Source: Paragordius varius (taxonomy: Eukaryota; Nematomorpha). Taken from it: a stretch of 64,000 bases of DNA. The position numbers were made by a program, and so were the translations under genes. The stretch covers positions 10,664,001-10,728,000 of the forward strand of contig OZ176053.1 of NCBI GenBank assembly GCA_964247055.1, read 5' to 3'. Below, piece by piece: positions 23,977 through 36,814 of this stretch; within the stretch, counting starts at the first letter, position 1, and each line of letters begins with the position of its first letter. The notes beneath the pieces were generated by a model. The model had not been told where the DNA came from and did no database searches. It saw only the letters and a program-made list of their open reading frames with translations.

Positions 23977-26907
23977 CTAAAATGGACTTATATCTCTAGG
24001 TTTCCTCACTCTCAAAATAATCATTGCTTTATGGGAAAATGTTTTGTAAACATTGGCATCAAAATAAATGGGTATAATGGTTGCATATAACAAGTAGACA
24101 AAATCAAACACCAATGCTGCATCCATGAAGTTGCGTATCATAAAACCCCTGTCGGTTTGTGTCTCACCATAAAATTTCCCCAAGATCAAAAATAATAGAT
24201 CGGGTAATATACCGATGCAGTAATAAACTAAAAGAATAATATTTGATTTGTAACTCGTTTCAAATTTGGTAAAAGACGAAGGTGTTAACGAAATCCTTGA
24301 TGCAGGTGTTAAAACTTTGTCTTCTAAATTTATTAATGCATTGGAATTACGCGCATACATTTTTTTCATTAGTAAAATCGATTTTATACCAAATCCTAGC
24401 ATTAGCGCCGTTGGAATTATCAGTATAACTATCATAGATGTGTTCAGGTAGAAAAAATTTGATTGGCCCCGCGGTATAAAGTAATACCAAATCTGATTTT
24501 CCCGAATGCATTTTTGCACCGCTCTTTTGTAATTGAATAGGGTGTATACAATTAAAATGCAAATGATTATAAATAAAGGAATAAATTTTATGTATTTTCG
24601 TTTCAATCCATTTTGGTAACGTACCGGGCTAACGATTGCAATATATCTAATATATTAACCATAATATATACGTATATATATTATATATCAGGTAATTAGC
24701 TTATTTCCAGAATCGAGCTTTTATTGAACAGGGAACTAGTTTCTATGGGTTATTACCAATAATCGGGTTAAAAATTTTAAAAGCTATCTGATGCCGGTTG
24801 AAACGGCCATGTCGCATTATTAAATTTTTAAGAGGTTCCATACTACTATAAAATAGATGGTTACCAATATCTTTTTAAAAATGTTCAAAATCGTTGTTTC
24901 ATGCAAAAAATTATATAAAAATGTTTTAATTGTATAAATGTATAATTTATTTTGTGACATAAAAATTTGACTTAGAACCCGAAAATAACAGGGATTTCAA
25001 TGTTGAAAAAACATTCAGATTTACCTGTTTTTTAAAGAAATTTCGTATAAACTTGTAAGTTGAAAAATAATAGTAAATAATTATATTCTTAAACCATATA
25101 AATTTGATTTGATATATTTTAAATTATATTTTGTTTAACACTTCGTTCAAATGGGGGTATCTAAATAACCCAGGGAATATTTAAGTTGATATTCTTAAAA
25201 AATATTGAAAGAAACGGTTCTTTAAATTTATGCTTATATCCTAATATAAATTATATAAATAAGGCAAAAAATCTAAATAAAATTTAGATTTAGAAAAAAA
25301 GTTCCGTATCAAACTACTTGGACGCCATTTTTAACATCATTTTTGCAAAATATCGTGTTTTTTTATTCTAAGCCTAAAATTAAGTTTACTTCTTTATTAA
25401 AATCATATTTGACATTGATATAAACAGAAAAAGTGGTATATTTTGCATTATTTTTATATTTAGCTTCAATAATATTTTATTTTAAACAAGCCTGGGGTAT
25501 CCAACTACCCCAATTTGAATTAAAGGACTGAAATGAATGTGTTGTATCCAAGTGTTAATTAGGGCGATGATAATGAGCTACTAAGTAGCAATATGGAGAA
25601 ACCAGCACTGGCGCAAAATACATTTTTTAGATATCTCTTGCTCATAAGTAAGGTTTTAAATTATTCTTAGGCCAAAAATACCGCTCCAAGTAGTCTCATC
25701 TCATTTGAGATTTTCATCATTAATTTAAGCCTCTTAAATTTAAACTTAAGGATCATTCACCAAAATATCTGGTTGACTTATTGACAAGACCCTTAATTTT
25801 TTACCTATAAAAAATATACGGTATAGAGTTTTTTGTGTTATATTGAAGACAGTGATGATGGACAAATTTGAAACTGTGGGATTTGTCTGGTTCACCACAC
25901 ACACAGTGTAAGAGGCTACTATAATATCAAGCCCTTTTTAAACCATAATTCATTGAAACAAAGTTATATCATATATACTGTTCGATAGTAAAAAACATAT
26001 AATGCTTTTTTATGATAACATTTGATTTTATAATTGATTGTTGTTTTAATTGGATTCAAATGATATCAATTAGTTTAAACTTACAAAACTGTAAAAATTC
26101 AAAGCTTATCTAGTTTTAGATAATATATTTTACAAAGACAAATTTCACAGTAGCATAACAAGGTTGGAGCTGGGCAATAACACCCCAATTATTCTTCCAT
26201 AAAAACGTGAAAATGTATTAAATTGTTAAATAACATTATTAATATTTAGTAAAAAATCTCAATCTATAAAGCTTATTTCAGAGAAAGGGCGCAAAATTTG
26301 CGATTAAGTAGTTACCAAAAACGTCGATCCAGCTTTGTTAATGACTTGTTAGTACAAAAAACATTAAAATCATCTATCATGATATACTATATATTACATT
26401 AAATTTTTAAGTACATGTGATTAATTATATTTTAAACCTTATCATCATTAGTAAAGCAAAGCAGTAGTGGACACTCACGTATGCAGTTTTACTTATTGTG
26501 CCGTTTATTATACCAAATACCAGTAGGGGATACGATTTATTAGCCATAAACCCAAAATAATATGGAAAGTTGTTTTCCAACCTTGCCATTATAAGAATGA
26601 GGTTGATCAGATTGAGAATAGAAATATATATCCAAACGACGTAAGTTGGTCTTTCCCATATATCCTTTATGTTGGTAGTGAATATGACAAAAAAAGCTGC
26701 ATTCAAGCACAATCCACTAAAGCATAAAAGGCTTATAGTAACAAGAGTAATTAAAAACAATCTTTCATTCATATGGAATGGAGGGCATAGAGAAATTGTT
26801 TTGTTATCTGAAAGAACCATATATTGGTCGGGTATAATAGAAAAATTTGAATTTAATACATAGGGGATTATTAAGTATGAGGTATTTAAAGCATTGTTAT
26901 GATACAT
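23977..26907 (-). CDS. Rhodopsin-like seven-helix receptor, paralogue B
   Basis: Exons 26438-26907 and 23977-24646, with a 1791-bp intron that contains a TTAA-MITE; 379 residues. The ATG at 26907 (MYHNNALNTSY) is preferred because the 14 upstream codons lack an earlier ATG. TM1-TM3 include LLCFSGLCLNAAFFVIF, the conserved loop NIKDIWERPTYVVWIYISIL and YVSVHYCFALLMMIRYIAIV across the splice site. ECL2 has VQKCIRENQIWYYFIPRGQS, TM6 is LLVYYCIGILPDLLFLILG, and TM7 is YATIIPIYFDANVYKTF. The last residues, LRVRKPRDISPF, match the tails of C and D, so the protein is complete. Same intron position as A, C and D. Confidence 0.88.
25135..25558 (+). mobile_element. TTAA-MITE family 1 copy in receptor B intron
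   Basis: 424 bp including flanking TTAA at 25135-25138 and 25555-25558. The short end AACACTTCGTTCAAATGGGG is on the left and the long end, AAAGGACTGAAATGAATG then TATCCAAGTG, on the right. It is shorter than the 500-580 bp copies, so it carries an internal deletion. Confidence 0.8.
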
Positions 26908-27820
26908 TTTCAGGAAACTTGTGGATTTTAATTTACAAAAATATGTCACGGTAGTTTGTTATTGCGTTAATAAAATTAGAAAAATAAATTAATATCCAAT
27001 ATCTCAATATTGGGTATTATGCCAACCAATTTACCTTTGATATTATATTTTTTCACTGCAATATCAATCCATTTAATATAAATTAATTAATTATTGATTA
27101 AGAAATAGTTCATACAGATTGAGACAAGCATATTTTGTCATTTATTTGTGATATTTATGCCTATATTTTAACACAAATTCGGGAATCTGACCATTTATAA
27201 AATTTAGACAAAGATTGTCAAATTTAAAAATTTCTGTTTTATCGTATGAATTTAAGTATAGTTAGATTAGGTGTGGTTAAATTAAATAGTTATATCTAAT
27301 ATATTGGCAAAATTTTATGGTATTTTACACGTTGCGCACCAATAAATAATTGTTTTTATATATTTCAAAAGCTAAAAAACTCCAGAATATAAATATCTAA
27401 ATGTTAACTGCGGTTAATTATACTATTAGCCAAAATTAAAAAAAACGCATATAGTAGATTAGGATAATATAAATAAATACAACGGAAACGCGTCGCCTAA
27501 ATTTTATTTGTTAACATGCGTCATACAGATAATCCTAAACGTGAATTGTTATTTATTTATATTTTACATTTTGTAAATAGTCTTAAAATCTCAAAATAAT
27601 TAAACTTAATCGTATTATATATTTGAATTGAAAAAACGTGCGATTATGCGGATTTTATTTAATTATTATATATGCACTGTATACTAGGGGTAAGAAGTCA
27701 TGACCGGAAAACGAAAAGAAAACAACGAAAAATATGCAGATGATCAATTTATTCAGACTTTAGTTAATCCGACATACAAACACAGACAAATCGGGTTCGC
27801 TACAATGTAGCATATTATTT
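26908..27820. other. Upstream of receptor B, nothing clear
   Basis: AT-rich; presumably contains the receptor B promoter. A 36-codon frame near 27,700 is too short to support. Confidence 0.35.
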
Positions 27821-27824
27821 TTAC

Positions 27825-27980
27825 CAAAGTCGAATTTTGTGCCCAAAAAAAAACATTTGCGGTACGCATTGCTTTTCTATTCCATTAGAAGGAAAAGGCA
27901 CCTTAAAGGCTGGTGGATACAAAACATGATTCATCGATTAAACATGTTAAACATGGAAAATATAGAACTTTTGATTTCAA
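27825..27980 (+). mobile_element. Mariner transposase N-terminal relic
   Basis: Translation gives FVPKKKHLR followed by pieces resembling the mariner helix-turn-helix start (family pattern FVPNKEHLREVLLF...), then RLVDTKHDSS and KTWK-like pieces. Only about 150 bp are recognisable, with frame changes. It is dead and overlaps the hAT-like relic on the other strand. Confidence 0.6.
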
Positions 27981-28236
27981 TAGATAGGGTTTTTTTCTCA
28001 TTTGAGAGGCTAGCATGAGGGCTAGGTTTAATAGTATGACTCGAACTATCCAAATTATCTACACCATTGCTGATCTCAACAGTTTTTTGTTTCTCGTGCG
28101 AACTAGCATCAAAGGACACATTTGTCGTGAGTTTTAAAAAATCTGTCATCATTGTCATTTTTATGCTTATTGCGTTTTCCTTCGCTCTTTTTCGTTTTTG
28201 CGCTCCGCTTAAGTTTGGTAAGAAATAAAAAAAATC
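27931..28236 (-). pseudogene. hAT-type (DUF4371/ZMYM-like) transposase N-terminal remnant
   Basis: The frame reads FLPNLSGAQKRKRAKENAIS, then a Ser/Asn-rich stretch of about 75 codons ending at a stop at 27931. The SGAQKRKRAKE motif is typical of the N-termini of hAT transposases of the ZMYM1/DUF4371 kind. The zinc finger and catalytic domain are missing. It lies just outside a hAT MITE. Confidence 0.4.
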
Positions 28237-28323
28237 ATTTAGAATTAAATATTTTGTTATAAAATTTTTACAACTATACGATTATTGTGAAAACATGATA
28301 CGAATCCATAAAAACTTTTAGTT

Positions 28324-28898
28324 CAGAGGTCGGTAACCTTTCCTTTTGTGTGGCCTCCAATGTAGTGACCATAATATAATTAAAATGAGTAAACATCCAT
28401 GACGTGCTGTCGCTAACATGGGCATAATTATAAACCTATTTTACAATGAAAGGACAGCTTTTGTAAAGCTTTCTCTATTTCGCTCGTCTGCATGCTCACA
28501 TATTCGTTTTTAATATAAACACATTGTCAACATATGCGTGGAATACGAGCTTACCTAGAAATAGCAGCGGGGAAACTTCTTAAATATCTAATTGTATAAA
28601 AGTTATATTTTCAGAATTCGGATAAATAAAATTTTAACACCTGTTAAGTCAGAAGAATAAATATTTATTACGGTATAATGGCTTTTTGAAATTATAACAG
28701 CGCTTCGAACCGGTCCCAAAAAGTGGAACTAGAATTGAGCTCTAATTTAAAAATGGAATCGTTTCCTAAAAGGAACCAGGTTCCGGCTAGGTCTGATAAA
28801 TATGTATAAATGTACTATTTGAATGATATATGAATGTGTGGACCGCCGAGATTTTTAAATTTTGAGAATGGCCTGCTGAAAAAAATTGCCGATCCGTG
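28324..28898. mobile_element. Non-autonomous hAT element, 575 bp
   Basis: The left end CAGAGGTCGGTAACC and the right end ATTGCCGATCCGTG (inverted: CACGGATCGGCAAT) are hAT-type termini. They are flanked by an 8-bp target duplication, TTTTAGTT against TTTTAGTG, differing at one base. The interior is somewhat GC-richer and has no coding frame. Confidence 0.75.
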
Positions 28899-29690
28899 TT
28901 TTAGTGTGTGGTGAAAGTTTATATTTCATGTTTTAGAACTAAAAATAAATTTGAAAATAACATGAATTAAAGGTTGATAACATTAGAAAAACAAGTCACA
29001 TTATTGTATATCAGCTAACAAATGTTGGCCAAATCAACTTTACAGTAAAGTACGTGAAAAAACAATCATTCTATAAAATGTAATGAATTTCATTCGCCAT
29101 GTATGCATTGAACAACTTTTTTTACAAAATTATTGTTATTTTTCATATTTTGCTGTAATATGAATTGGCCAACATTAATGTGAGTTGGATTACTTTAAAT
29201 TGCATATTGTATAATCAAAATAAATAAATTGAGATTACTTGTTAGGGAGTTATCAAACTATATTAAAAAACAAAATAAATTTTCACGCTATATGAATATA
29301 TTATTGCAAATGTTTTATTTGTAATTATTTTAATTTAACAGAAGCAAAAAAATTACATCTATTAAAATTTTGTGAATTCTCATGAAACTATAATACTATA
29401 ATTTTTAATAACAGAATAAGTTAAGACTTGAAAATATATAAGCTTCACTTAATTTTTGGTGTCAACTATCTATACTCATTTATTTATTTTTTAACTATTT
29501 TTACTTTTTTAAGGTGTTAACTGGAGAGAATTTAAAGGTGATTAATTATAATCTTATAATAAAACTGCTTATTGAGACAGTGAAAAATATGCATTTTTTT
29601 GATTTTTCTTCCTTTCAATCAAGAATAAATCTCTTTATTCTTTGCCAGTATACTTACAATTAGGCAATCATTACTTACATATCTGTAAAT
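28899..29690. other. Intergenic, nothing seen
   Basis: AT-rich sequence without supported features. Confidence 0.4.
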
Positions 29691-29694
29691 AAAA

Positions 29695-29833
29695 AAAAGT
29701 AATAAATTTGGGCCGCCCGCCAAATAGAAAGGGGGCCTAAATTTAAAATAAATAGTAAAAAAGGCCCCTGTTTTGCCTTGGTCCCCCGCACTGCTCCCCC
29801 TAGCTCCCCGTAGTTTCGCCACTGCTTTCAAGC
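29695..29833. mobile_element. GC-rich terminus of a DNA transposon
   Basis: Read on the minus strand it begins CAGTGGCGAAACTACGGG and continues with G-rich sequence. This looks like the terminus of a cut-and-paste transposon, probably hAT-like. No matching second end was found, so it is a one-ended fragment. The 70-codon frame across it is not a gene. Confidence 0.35.
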
Positions 29834-30602
29834 CTATTAACTTGTCGAGATAATATATTCCAGTTTTAAAGGTTATTTAAGTAATCATGGAATTTCAACC
29901 ATGGAACAGAAGACTTGGAGCTAAAGGGCTAATAGTTTTGTGAAAGATGATTGAATCGATTCAGCAAATAAATAATAAACCACAAAAACAAGACGTGAAT
30001 GATTTATTCTTAGGTGAATAGACCATGGTCTTTTAACTTGAAATCTCTTCCAACATCGAAAAAACAAGAATTTGGCGTTGTTGGGCATTAGGTTGGAAGA
30101 GGTGTTATTTATATTTAAAAATTAATTTACATTATAAAATGTGGATTATGTACATAATATGATATATTTATGTCTAGGAATGTGGTTTTCATTAAAATTT
30201 ATATTTAACATTTGTGAATTTTTTTTTTATGTTTTTAATGCCTAGGATTGCCATCTTTTTTAGGCGAAAGCCATTACCCAAAAATATATCCTTAGTTGAG
30301 CCATGCCTCAAATGCATGAATTTGCTTTTAAACAAAATTAATAATTAATACTCGAACTTTTGGCGCAGTAACTAATATAAATCTTTTTTAATTCCTATAC
30401 ATCTGACAAGCAAGCCTTCGTTTTCAAAGAAATGGGGTTGAATGTCCATGTTTTTTTCACGTGTTTCTGTTTATGACGGGCCATTACCACTCACGGTTTG
30501 AAATTGATTATTTTTTGAAAATGCAAGGGTTTGCATGGAGGAAGAGGGGACGCCATCACGGATTCATGCACCGGGCGTCAGAAATGCAAGTTACGCCTCT
30601 GT
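29834..30602. other. Intergenic; transposon-like edge at its right end
   Basis: Nothing clear until about 30,530. There a GC-richer piece ends in GCAAGTTACGCCTCTG (inverted: CAGAGGCGTAACTTGC), a plausible transposon terminus abutting the mariner relic. No partner end identified. Confidence 0.3.
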
Positions 30603-31078
30603 CTTTGTCTGGTGGGACAGGAGTGGGATAGTGCACTATAAACTTTGAAATACCGTATAACCTTTATTACTTAACGCTCTAATTAAGAACTACGCATTGA
30701 TCATAAAACTACCGGAATTCTCCATAAGACATGACAAAGTGATTTTCATGACTTCACACAGCAAAACCAATGAAAACCGCTTCAATGGGAAATTCTTCTG
30801 CATCCGCTGAACTCTCTTAATGTGCTGCCATCTGAATAATACATCTTCGCAATGGGGCACGCCTTGGTAGAGCAGCACACCAATAATTTTGAAGCCGTTA
30901 GAAAATAACTTAAAAAAGGGTTAGCCGCAAATTGCAATCAATTTTTTGGTGGCAATCATACAGTCACTGATAAATGGGCGAATTGTTTAGAAGCCTTTGG
31001 ACAACATTTTAAAAAAATAAATTGATTTCCATCCAAATTTATTTTTACCGAAAAACCGGTAGAGATTTATGCCAACAC
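30603..31078 (+). mobile_element. Mariner transposase C-terminal half, decayed
   Basis: Pieces match the mariner catalytic core in order: VWWDRSGIVHYKL, ALIKNYALIIK, FSIRHDKVIFM, LHPLNSLNV, FAMGHALVEQHTNNFEAV and WANCLEAFGQHF. The last is the usual C-terminal block (RWEKC...DGQYF). Stops and frame changes show it is inactive. The N-terminal half is absent, and the left side meets a possible transposon end. Confidence 0.75.
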
Positions 31079-32760
31079 CTAGTAATATATAGAGTAACCC
31101 CGATGTGTCGCGTAGAAAAAAAAGGATTAAACCTTAAAAAGAAATATTAGTTGATTTGCACCAAAGCGTTAGATTAAAATTATAACCAAACCTCCAATAA
31201 TCATAATAAAAATATTTTTTTTGTAATGTTAGACTTAGAAAAACTTGTATACACTCAGTTTTTTAAGTTAGTAATTATATCAGAAAATCGTGATTAAAAT
31301 TTTTCACGCCATTTTGGCTTTTAGGGACGTGCCTAAATCAAAAAATTGCGTCAATAGAAGTTTTTCACTGCATCAAATTGTATAGAAAAATTATGTATCT
31401 CAAATATTGCAGAGGTTTTAGTACTGCTTCCGCTTTGATGCAAATCATTTGAAAATTCTTTTTATGTAAAGACTAAACCTTTTTTTAAACGATATTGGGT
31501 AAACGCTATGATGGTTAAAATAAATATTAAATCTTTTACCGCATGATTGAAAGTTTAAATCCAAATTTAGACTGCGATTGTTTAGTTTTGATTCTCATAA
31601 TTTTAAGGACCTATTGAAAAAAAATGTGGAATCAATATTTTGCGTTTTTGGTTGATGCGCTTTCCTTCGTTATATTTATTTTTATTAGACTTAATATACG
31701 ATGTAAAGGCGATTCTCTAGAGCTAGTGGAAATGATATAACCGCATTGATTATTTTGATATTTATTATTTTGAAGTTTTAGCTATTAAATATATGGTTTA
31801 TAAATTTTATTTTTGACTCCCATTTTTGCCGAATAGTTTCATCCAAAAAACCTTTATTTTTCAAAAATTTGAGCATTTTTGTGTTCTAATATTTATGTCT
31901 CCCTTATGGTAAAATAGACTGATACTTGTTTTATGTTATCGTTTTCACATTATCCTACCCTACATTGAATAAAAAACTAAACGCTTTAATCTCAATTTAA
32001 AAATTGACAAATATATTAATTAGATGGTTTTTAGCTTTCATCTGTGACTTTGAAATTTAATTTAGGATTGAACATTCTTAATATCAAAATTATTTTAGGT
32101 CAATAGGTTACTTAAAAAAACGCCATTCATGTGGGCTTCAGAAAGCTCGTAGACCACTGCATGTCTCATAGTCATTAAATAATGTCATCTCCTTAGCCTT
32201 ATTCATAATATTATTGTTTTAAACTTTGTAAATCCTATTTCCTACTTTACTATTGGATGCCCCCCTTCTGATTTTACCCTATATATTTAATTATCTCAGT
32301 GTGTTAGCCATAACTTTTATCTAACCTAAGCTTTAAGCTAAATATTTCCACTTTTGTTTTTCTCATGATTTTTTGAGCACCCAAGAATCTGTTTATGCAC
32401 CATTGATTTTTAAAACTATAAAGCGAATTAAAAAGTAGAATTTGAATATACCAAATTTTTTGCAAAGGTACAGATTGTGAACCTGCTAACTATCATCATA
32501 GACAAAATTATTATGTTATATGCAAAATTAATAAAAATAATATATTTTGTTATAAGTGTAAAACTAAACTATAAATGTTTTATAGAGAATCCTGCTTTTT
32601 AATCGTTATTTTCCCACATAATATATTTACCATATACATTAGTTCTTACCGATTTAATTAACATAAACGTCAGCAGATAGTAGGCTAATGATTAAATTGT
32701 ACGACTTCATCATCTGACATTCAGCGACCAATACATACAAGTTAAGATCACCAAAAACTA
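31079..32760. other. Intergenic, nothing seen
   Basis: About 1.7 kb of AT-rich DNA between two mariner relics. I could not support any gene, RNA or element in it. Confidence 0.4.
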
Positions 32761-32769
32761 GTCTCCTAC

Positions 32770-33645
32770 TTTTATTCATTAATCATGTCAAATTTTGTGC
32801 CTGAAAAAGAACGTTTGCGGCACAATGCCATCAGAAAAAGACGCTGATCGTTTGCAAATGGCTGCTCTATCGATTAACACGTGTAAAACATGGTTTCGTA
32901 TCAAAAGTTACGATTTCATGAGGAGGAGTTAGACGATCTGGAAGAGGTATTGAATGATGTCAACTCAAAAACAGTTTGCAGTAGAAGCATTACATGTATC
33001 ACAAAAATAATCTATAGACTACTAACAATGGATAAGACCGATAACTCGGTAAATCGGTTCCACACAATTTGAATGAGCGTCAAATTTAATATCAAAAAAT
33101 GACCTGTGAATTCTGCATTAACGTCATTAAAAAAAATCATTTTTCATCGGACGGATGATTAAAAATGGCTGTTTTCGTGATCTCAAAGCGGGAAAAATCG
33201 TGTCTTTCACCTTGCCAAGCCGGTCTATCAACACCCAAAATTGCTTTGGCATGAAGACAATGTTTTGTGTATGGTGGGACCAAAGTGGTGTGATATTTGA
33301 CCAGTGAGGCTTCCCGCTAACAAATACCTAAATTAAAATTTTGAAATATCGAAAAACAACGTGAATTAGCCAGTCATGGCAAATAATTTTGCTACATGGT
33401 GCTTCGTCTCATACAGCCAAATCAGTGAGCACCTCGATAGGAAATATAACCGCATCCGCTAAACCCTCTTGATCTGGCGCATTGGAATAAGTTACTTCGT
33501 ATCAGTAGGACACACCCTCGCAGAGCAGCACTTTATTAATTTCTAAAACGTTGGAAAATGGTCAGTTTTTTGTACGGCATTCTATTACCTGAGAGAGGAG
33601 CAAAATGTGTAGAAGCCGATGTATCATATTTTGAATAAAATAAAA
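32770..33645 (+). mobile_element. Mariner element relic, nearly full-length coding region
   Basis: Starts with MSNFVPEKERLRH, the mariner start. Later pieces are VPHNLNERQI with TCEFC, GMKTMFCVWWDQSGVIFDQ (the core block before the second catalytic Asp region), LLHGASSHTAKSV (family LLHDNARPHVAK; the DN pair is replaced) and a terminal SKMCRSRCIIF block. Many stops and shifts: inactive. Terminal inverted repeats were not located. It differs from the 30.6 kb relic, so two separate insertions are likely. Confidence 0.75.
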
Positions 33646-34432
33646 AATTGACCTTTTAAAATTACATGTGTTTATACGAATACCGGTATTTACTTATAAT
33701 AACTACAACTAGAAATTATATTAATTTAAGTGTGTACCCCATTCCTTATTATGAAACTCAAAACATCAAAAAATCAAGATGTATCTAGACTGTCTTTTAT
33801 AAATATTATATTTTTATAATTTAAGTTTTGTCTCTATAATATCATTACTGTATATGTGTCTAGTGTTTTTTAAACTCTATTTAACCAGATTCGCATTATT
33901 TAAAAACGTTGCGCAATGTGCAGACTAAAACTCTTTAAAAAGACAATAATGTTATTTCTCATTCAATTTCCTATATATACCCCATAAAAGCCTAGTTATA
34001 TATTAAAGGTAGATGACTAAAGTTTGTAATATAAACGATTTGGAGGATGCCGTTAAATAAGGCAAAAAATAAATAATATATATTTATTTTTTCCAATTTT
34101 TTTCCTAGCTAAATCTATTGACGATGCCTTTGGCAAAAATTGGAATATTAATTTTATTTACCTTTTGTATATTAAAATTACTTCAACTTTTTATCTTATC
34201 TATATTTTTAATAAAGTATTAACAAAAACTAACTGCTAAAACAAGTTCCGGACATTAGGCAGACTCTGGGACCAACTTATTTTTAAATACACCTCATGTA
34301 TATTAAAAAATAACAACATAATTAATTTAATATATAGTAAACGAATAATCAATATAAATATAAATTATAAAATTGCGCGCATATTGCTTCAATTATTTAA
34401 GTTAAGGGGTTTAATATTATCCCATTTACCTA
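33646..34432. other. Intergenic, nothing seen
   Basis: AT-rich spacer downstream of receptor C. No supported feature. Confidence 0.4.
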
Positions 34433-36255
34433 TCATACTGGGCTCACATTCCCCGGCTTTTTAATTCGCAAAATAATCATTACTTTATAAAAAAACTTTT
34501 TATAAACGTTTGCGTCATAATATACGGGCAAAATGGTGGCATACAAGAAGTATAGGAAATCAAACACCAATATTACATTCATAAAATTGCGCAGTTTAAA
34601 GCCCTTCTCCGTTTGGGGATAGCCAAATTTACCCAAAATTAAAAAAATGAGATCGGGTATTACGCCAATGCAGTAATAAACTAACAAGACAACATTTGAT
34701 TTGTAACTCGTTTCAAACTTGGTAAAAGAAGACGGTTGTGCGATTGTAGGCAAAACACCCAATGTGTGTTGTCTAAGACTTTTATTCGACCTCCTTGTGT
34801 TTAAAGCAGGATTCGAAACACTTTGGCTATTTTGCATTTTTCTCATTAATAAAATGGTTTTTATTCCAAATCCTAACATAAGTAACGTCGGAGTGAGAAG
34901 TATAAAGATCATTGTAGCATTAATTAAGAAAAAATTTGTTTGTCCAGGAGGTATAAAGTAATATCTAATTTGATGCTTTTGAATACACTTTTGCACGCCT
35001 CTATTGTAATTGAATGAGGTGTAAACAACCAAAATACATACTATTATGGATAAGGGAATAAAGTTTGTAAATTTGTGTTTTCTCCCATTTTGATATCGCA
35101 CCGGGTTTACAATCGCAACATATCTAAATATTATAAAATGTACAGTTCAAATCACCTATTATTTATATATCATACCCATTTAAGGAGCCAATTAAAATTT
35201 AAAATGTAATTTAGGTATTGGGCCAAAATTAAAAATCTTTTTTATGCCTTTTAAGCTCATTATTCAAAAGAGTTTTTTAGAAAATGTAATAAAATCTTTA
35301 TATCAAACTTTTTGCATGCCATTTTTTTCTTTAGGTTTTTTTATATGCAACACGCACATATAGGTATATTCAAAAAATAAATAATGGACAGCTTCTAATT
35401 TATATTTTACTGGCAAATATTTGATATTTATTGACTTATATATCGGCTGCTCGTTTAAATCTTTTGGATCGAAAATTCGTGACTTTAGTTTAAACTGTAA
35501 AAAATTTGGAGGTCTTAGATATTACAGAAGAACAGGGTCTGATAATTTTTAAAAAAATTTCATATCCGTGGTTTATTTACAATTAATTAAGGTATAAAAC
35601 ACGCCCAAAATTTGTCTACAAAAATTATAAAATATTAAGTTTTTCAAATATGAAACTAATAAAAATAATCACACACACCAATAGACATCCTAGGTTGTAA
35701 TATTAAACAAATAGCTCTCGTTACTGTATTTGATTCATTTTATATATTATATTTGAAATAGAATTACTATTCTCATACCTTATAATCATTAGCAGTGCAA
35801 AGCAGTAATGTACACTTACGTAAGTGGTTTTGTTTAATGTTCTATTTACCATAGCAAGGACCAGAAAGGAATAGGGTTCGTTGCCCACGAATCTAAAATA
35901 AAATGGAAAGTTATTTTCCAACCTTGCTGTAATAAGTACGATACTGATAATATTAAGAACAGAAATATAAATCCAAACGACGTAAGTTGGTCTCTCCCAT
36001 ACATCCTTTATATTTGTGGTGATAATGATTAAAAAAGCGGAATTCAGGCACAATCCACTAAAGCATAAAAGGCTTACAACAATGAATATAATTATAAAAA
36101 AATTTATTCATTTGGAATTCATGGCACGGGTATATTATTTTCTTGTTTGAAATATATGTTGAAAACTCATCCAAAGTTTGCGAAAAATTTGAACCTGATC
36201 TGAATAAAAAGGGTATATGTATTTGAGTGATATTTAAGACAGAGTTATGGATCAT
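34433..36255 (-). CDS. Rhodopsin-like seven-helix receptor, paralogue C, with a frameshift
   Basis: Exons 35779-36255 and 34433-35123, with a 655-bp intron. The N-terminal frame begins MIHNSVLNITQ and runs to QMNKFF. TM1 then continues in another frame (SLLCFSGLCLNSAFLII). The switch lies at a run of seven T (minus strand) near 36,097; one base too many, or two too few, explains it. The rest is intact: NIKDVWERPTYVVWIYIS, ARLENNFPFYF, YCFALLMIIRYVAIV across the splice, VQKCIQKHQIRYYFIPPGQ, LVYYCIGVIPDLIFL and YATILPVYYDANVYKKF. It is closest to B and D. It may be a recent pseudogene, or a homopolymer sequencing error. Confidence 0.8.
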
Positions 36256-36814
36256 TATAGAAAATCAATTATGAAAATGCGTTAATAATAATACGAGCTC
36301 CAAACTACTATACTTTAATTAATATTCAATAAAAGATGAAAACACAAAAGAATGCCAACCAATTAAAATTTAATCAAACAGTAATTATGCGTGACAATAA
36401 ATAGCATTAAAAGACGTTTATATGGCTACGTTTCCCCAGGAATGTCGACTTATCAATAATGGCTAATACTGCAATTATGATTGCGCATAGCCTAACGCGT
36501 TTTTAATTAGCTATTAGGTCTAACCTCAAGAGATGTAAATGGGCTGGAAAAAGATGTTGGTGACCATTATTATTTAAACCTCCCTTGTGTAAAGGTGAAC
36601 AGTTTTTTTAGTAGGAAATTTAGCTTAAAATCGAACCTTTGAAATTTAATGTGACTAATTCGTTCCATTTATCTCTTTCCTATCGAATTTCCTGTAATTA
36701 TGGCTTCCATTTTTTCTTTTTCCTCGATTTTTCCAAAATTAAATATTTATCTGTATGCCTTTTTTCTAAATGAACTTATTGATTTAGTTATTTATCATTA
36801 ATAAAGTTTTGTTG
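36256..36814. other. Intergenic, nothing clear
   Basis: Region upstream of receptor C. A short minus-strand coding-like bit near 36,700 (KKKKMEAIITGNSIG) could not be placed in a gene. Confidence 0.3.

Noticed and set aside
29619-29831. 70-codon frame with Gly/Arg-rich start
   Set aside because: It is the GC-rich end of a DNA transposon read in one frame.
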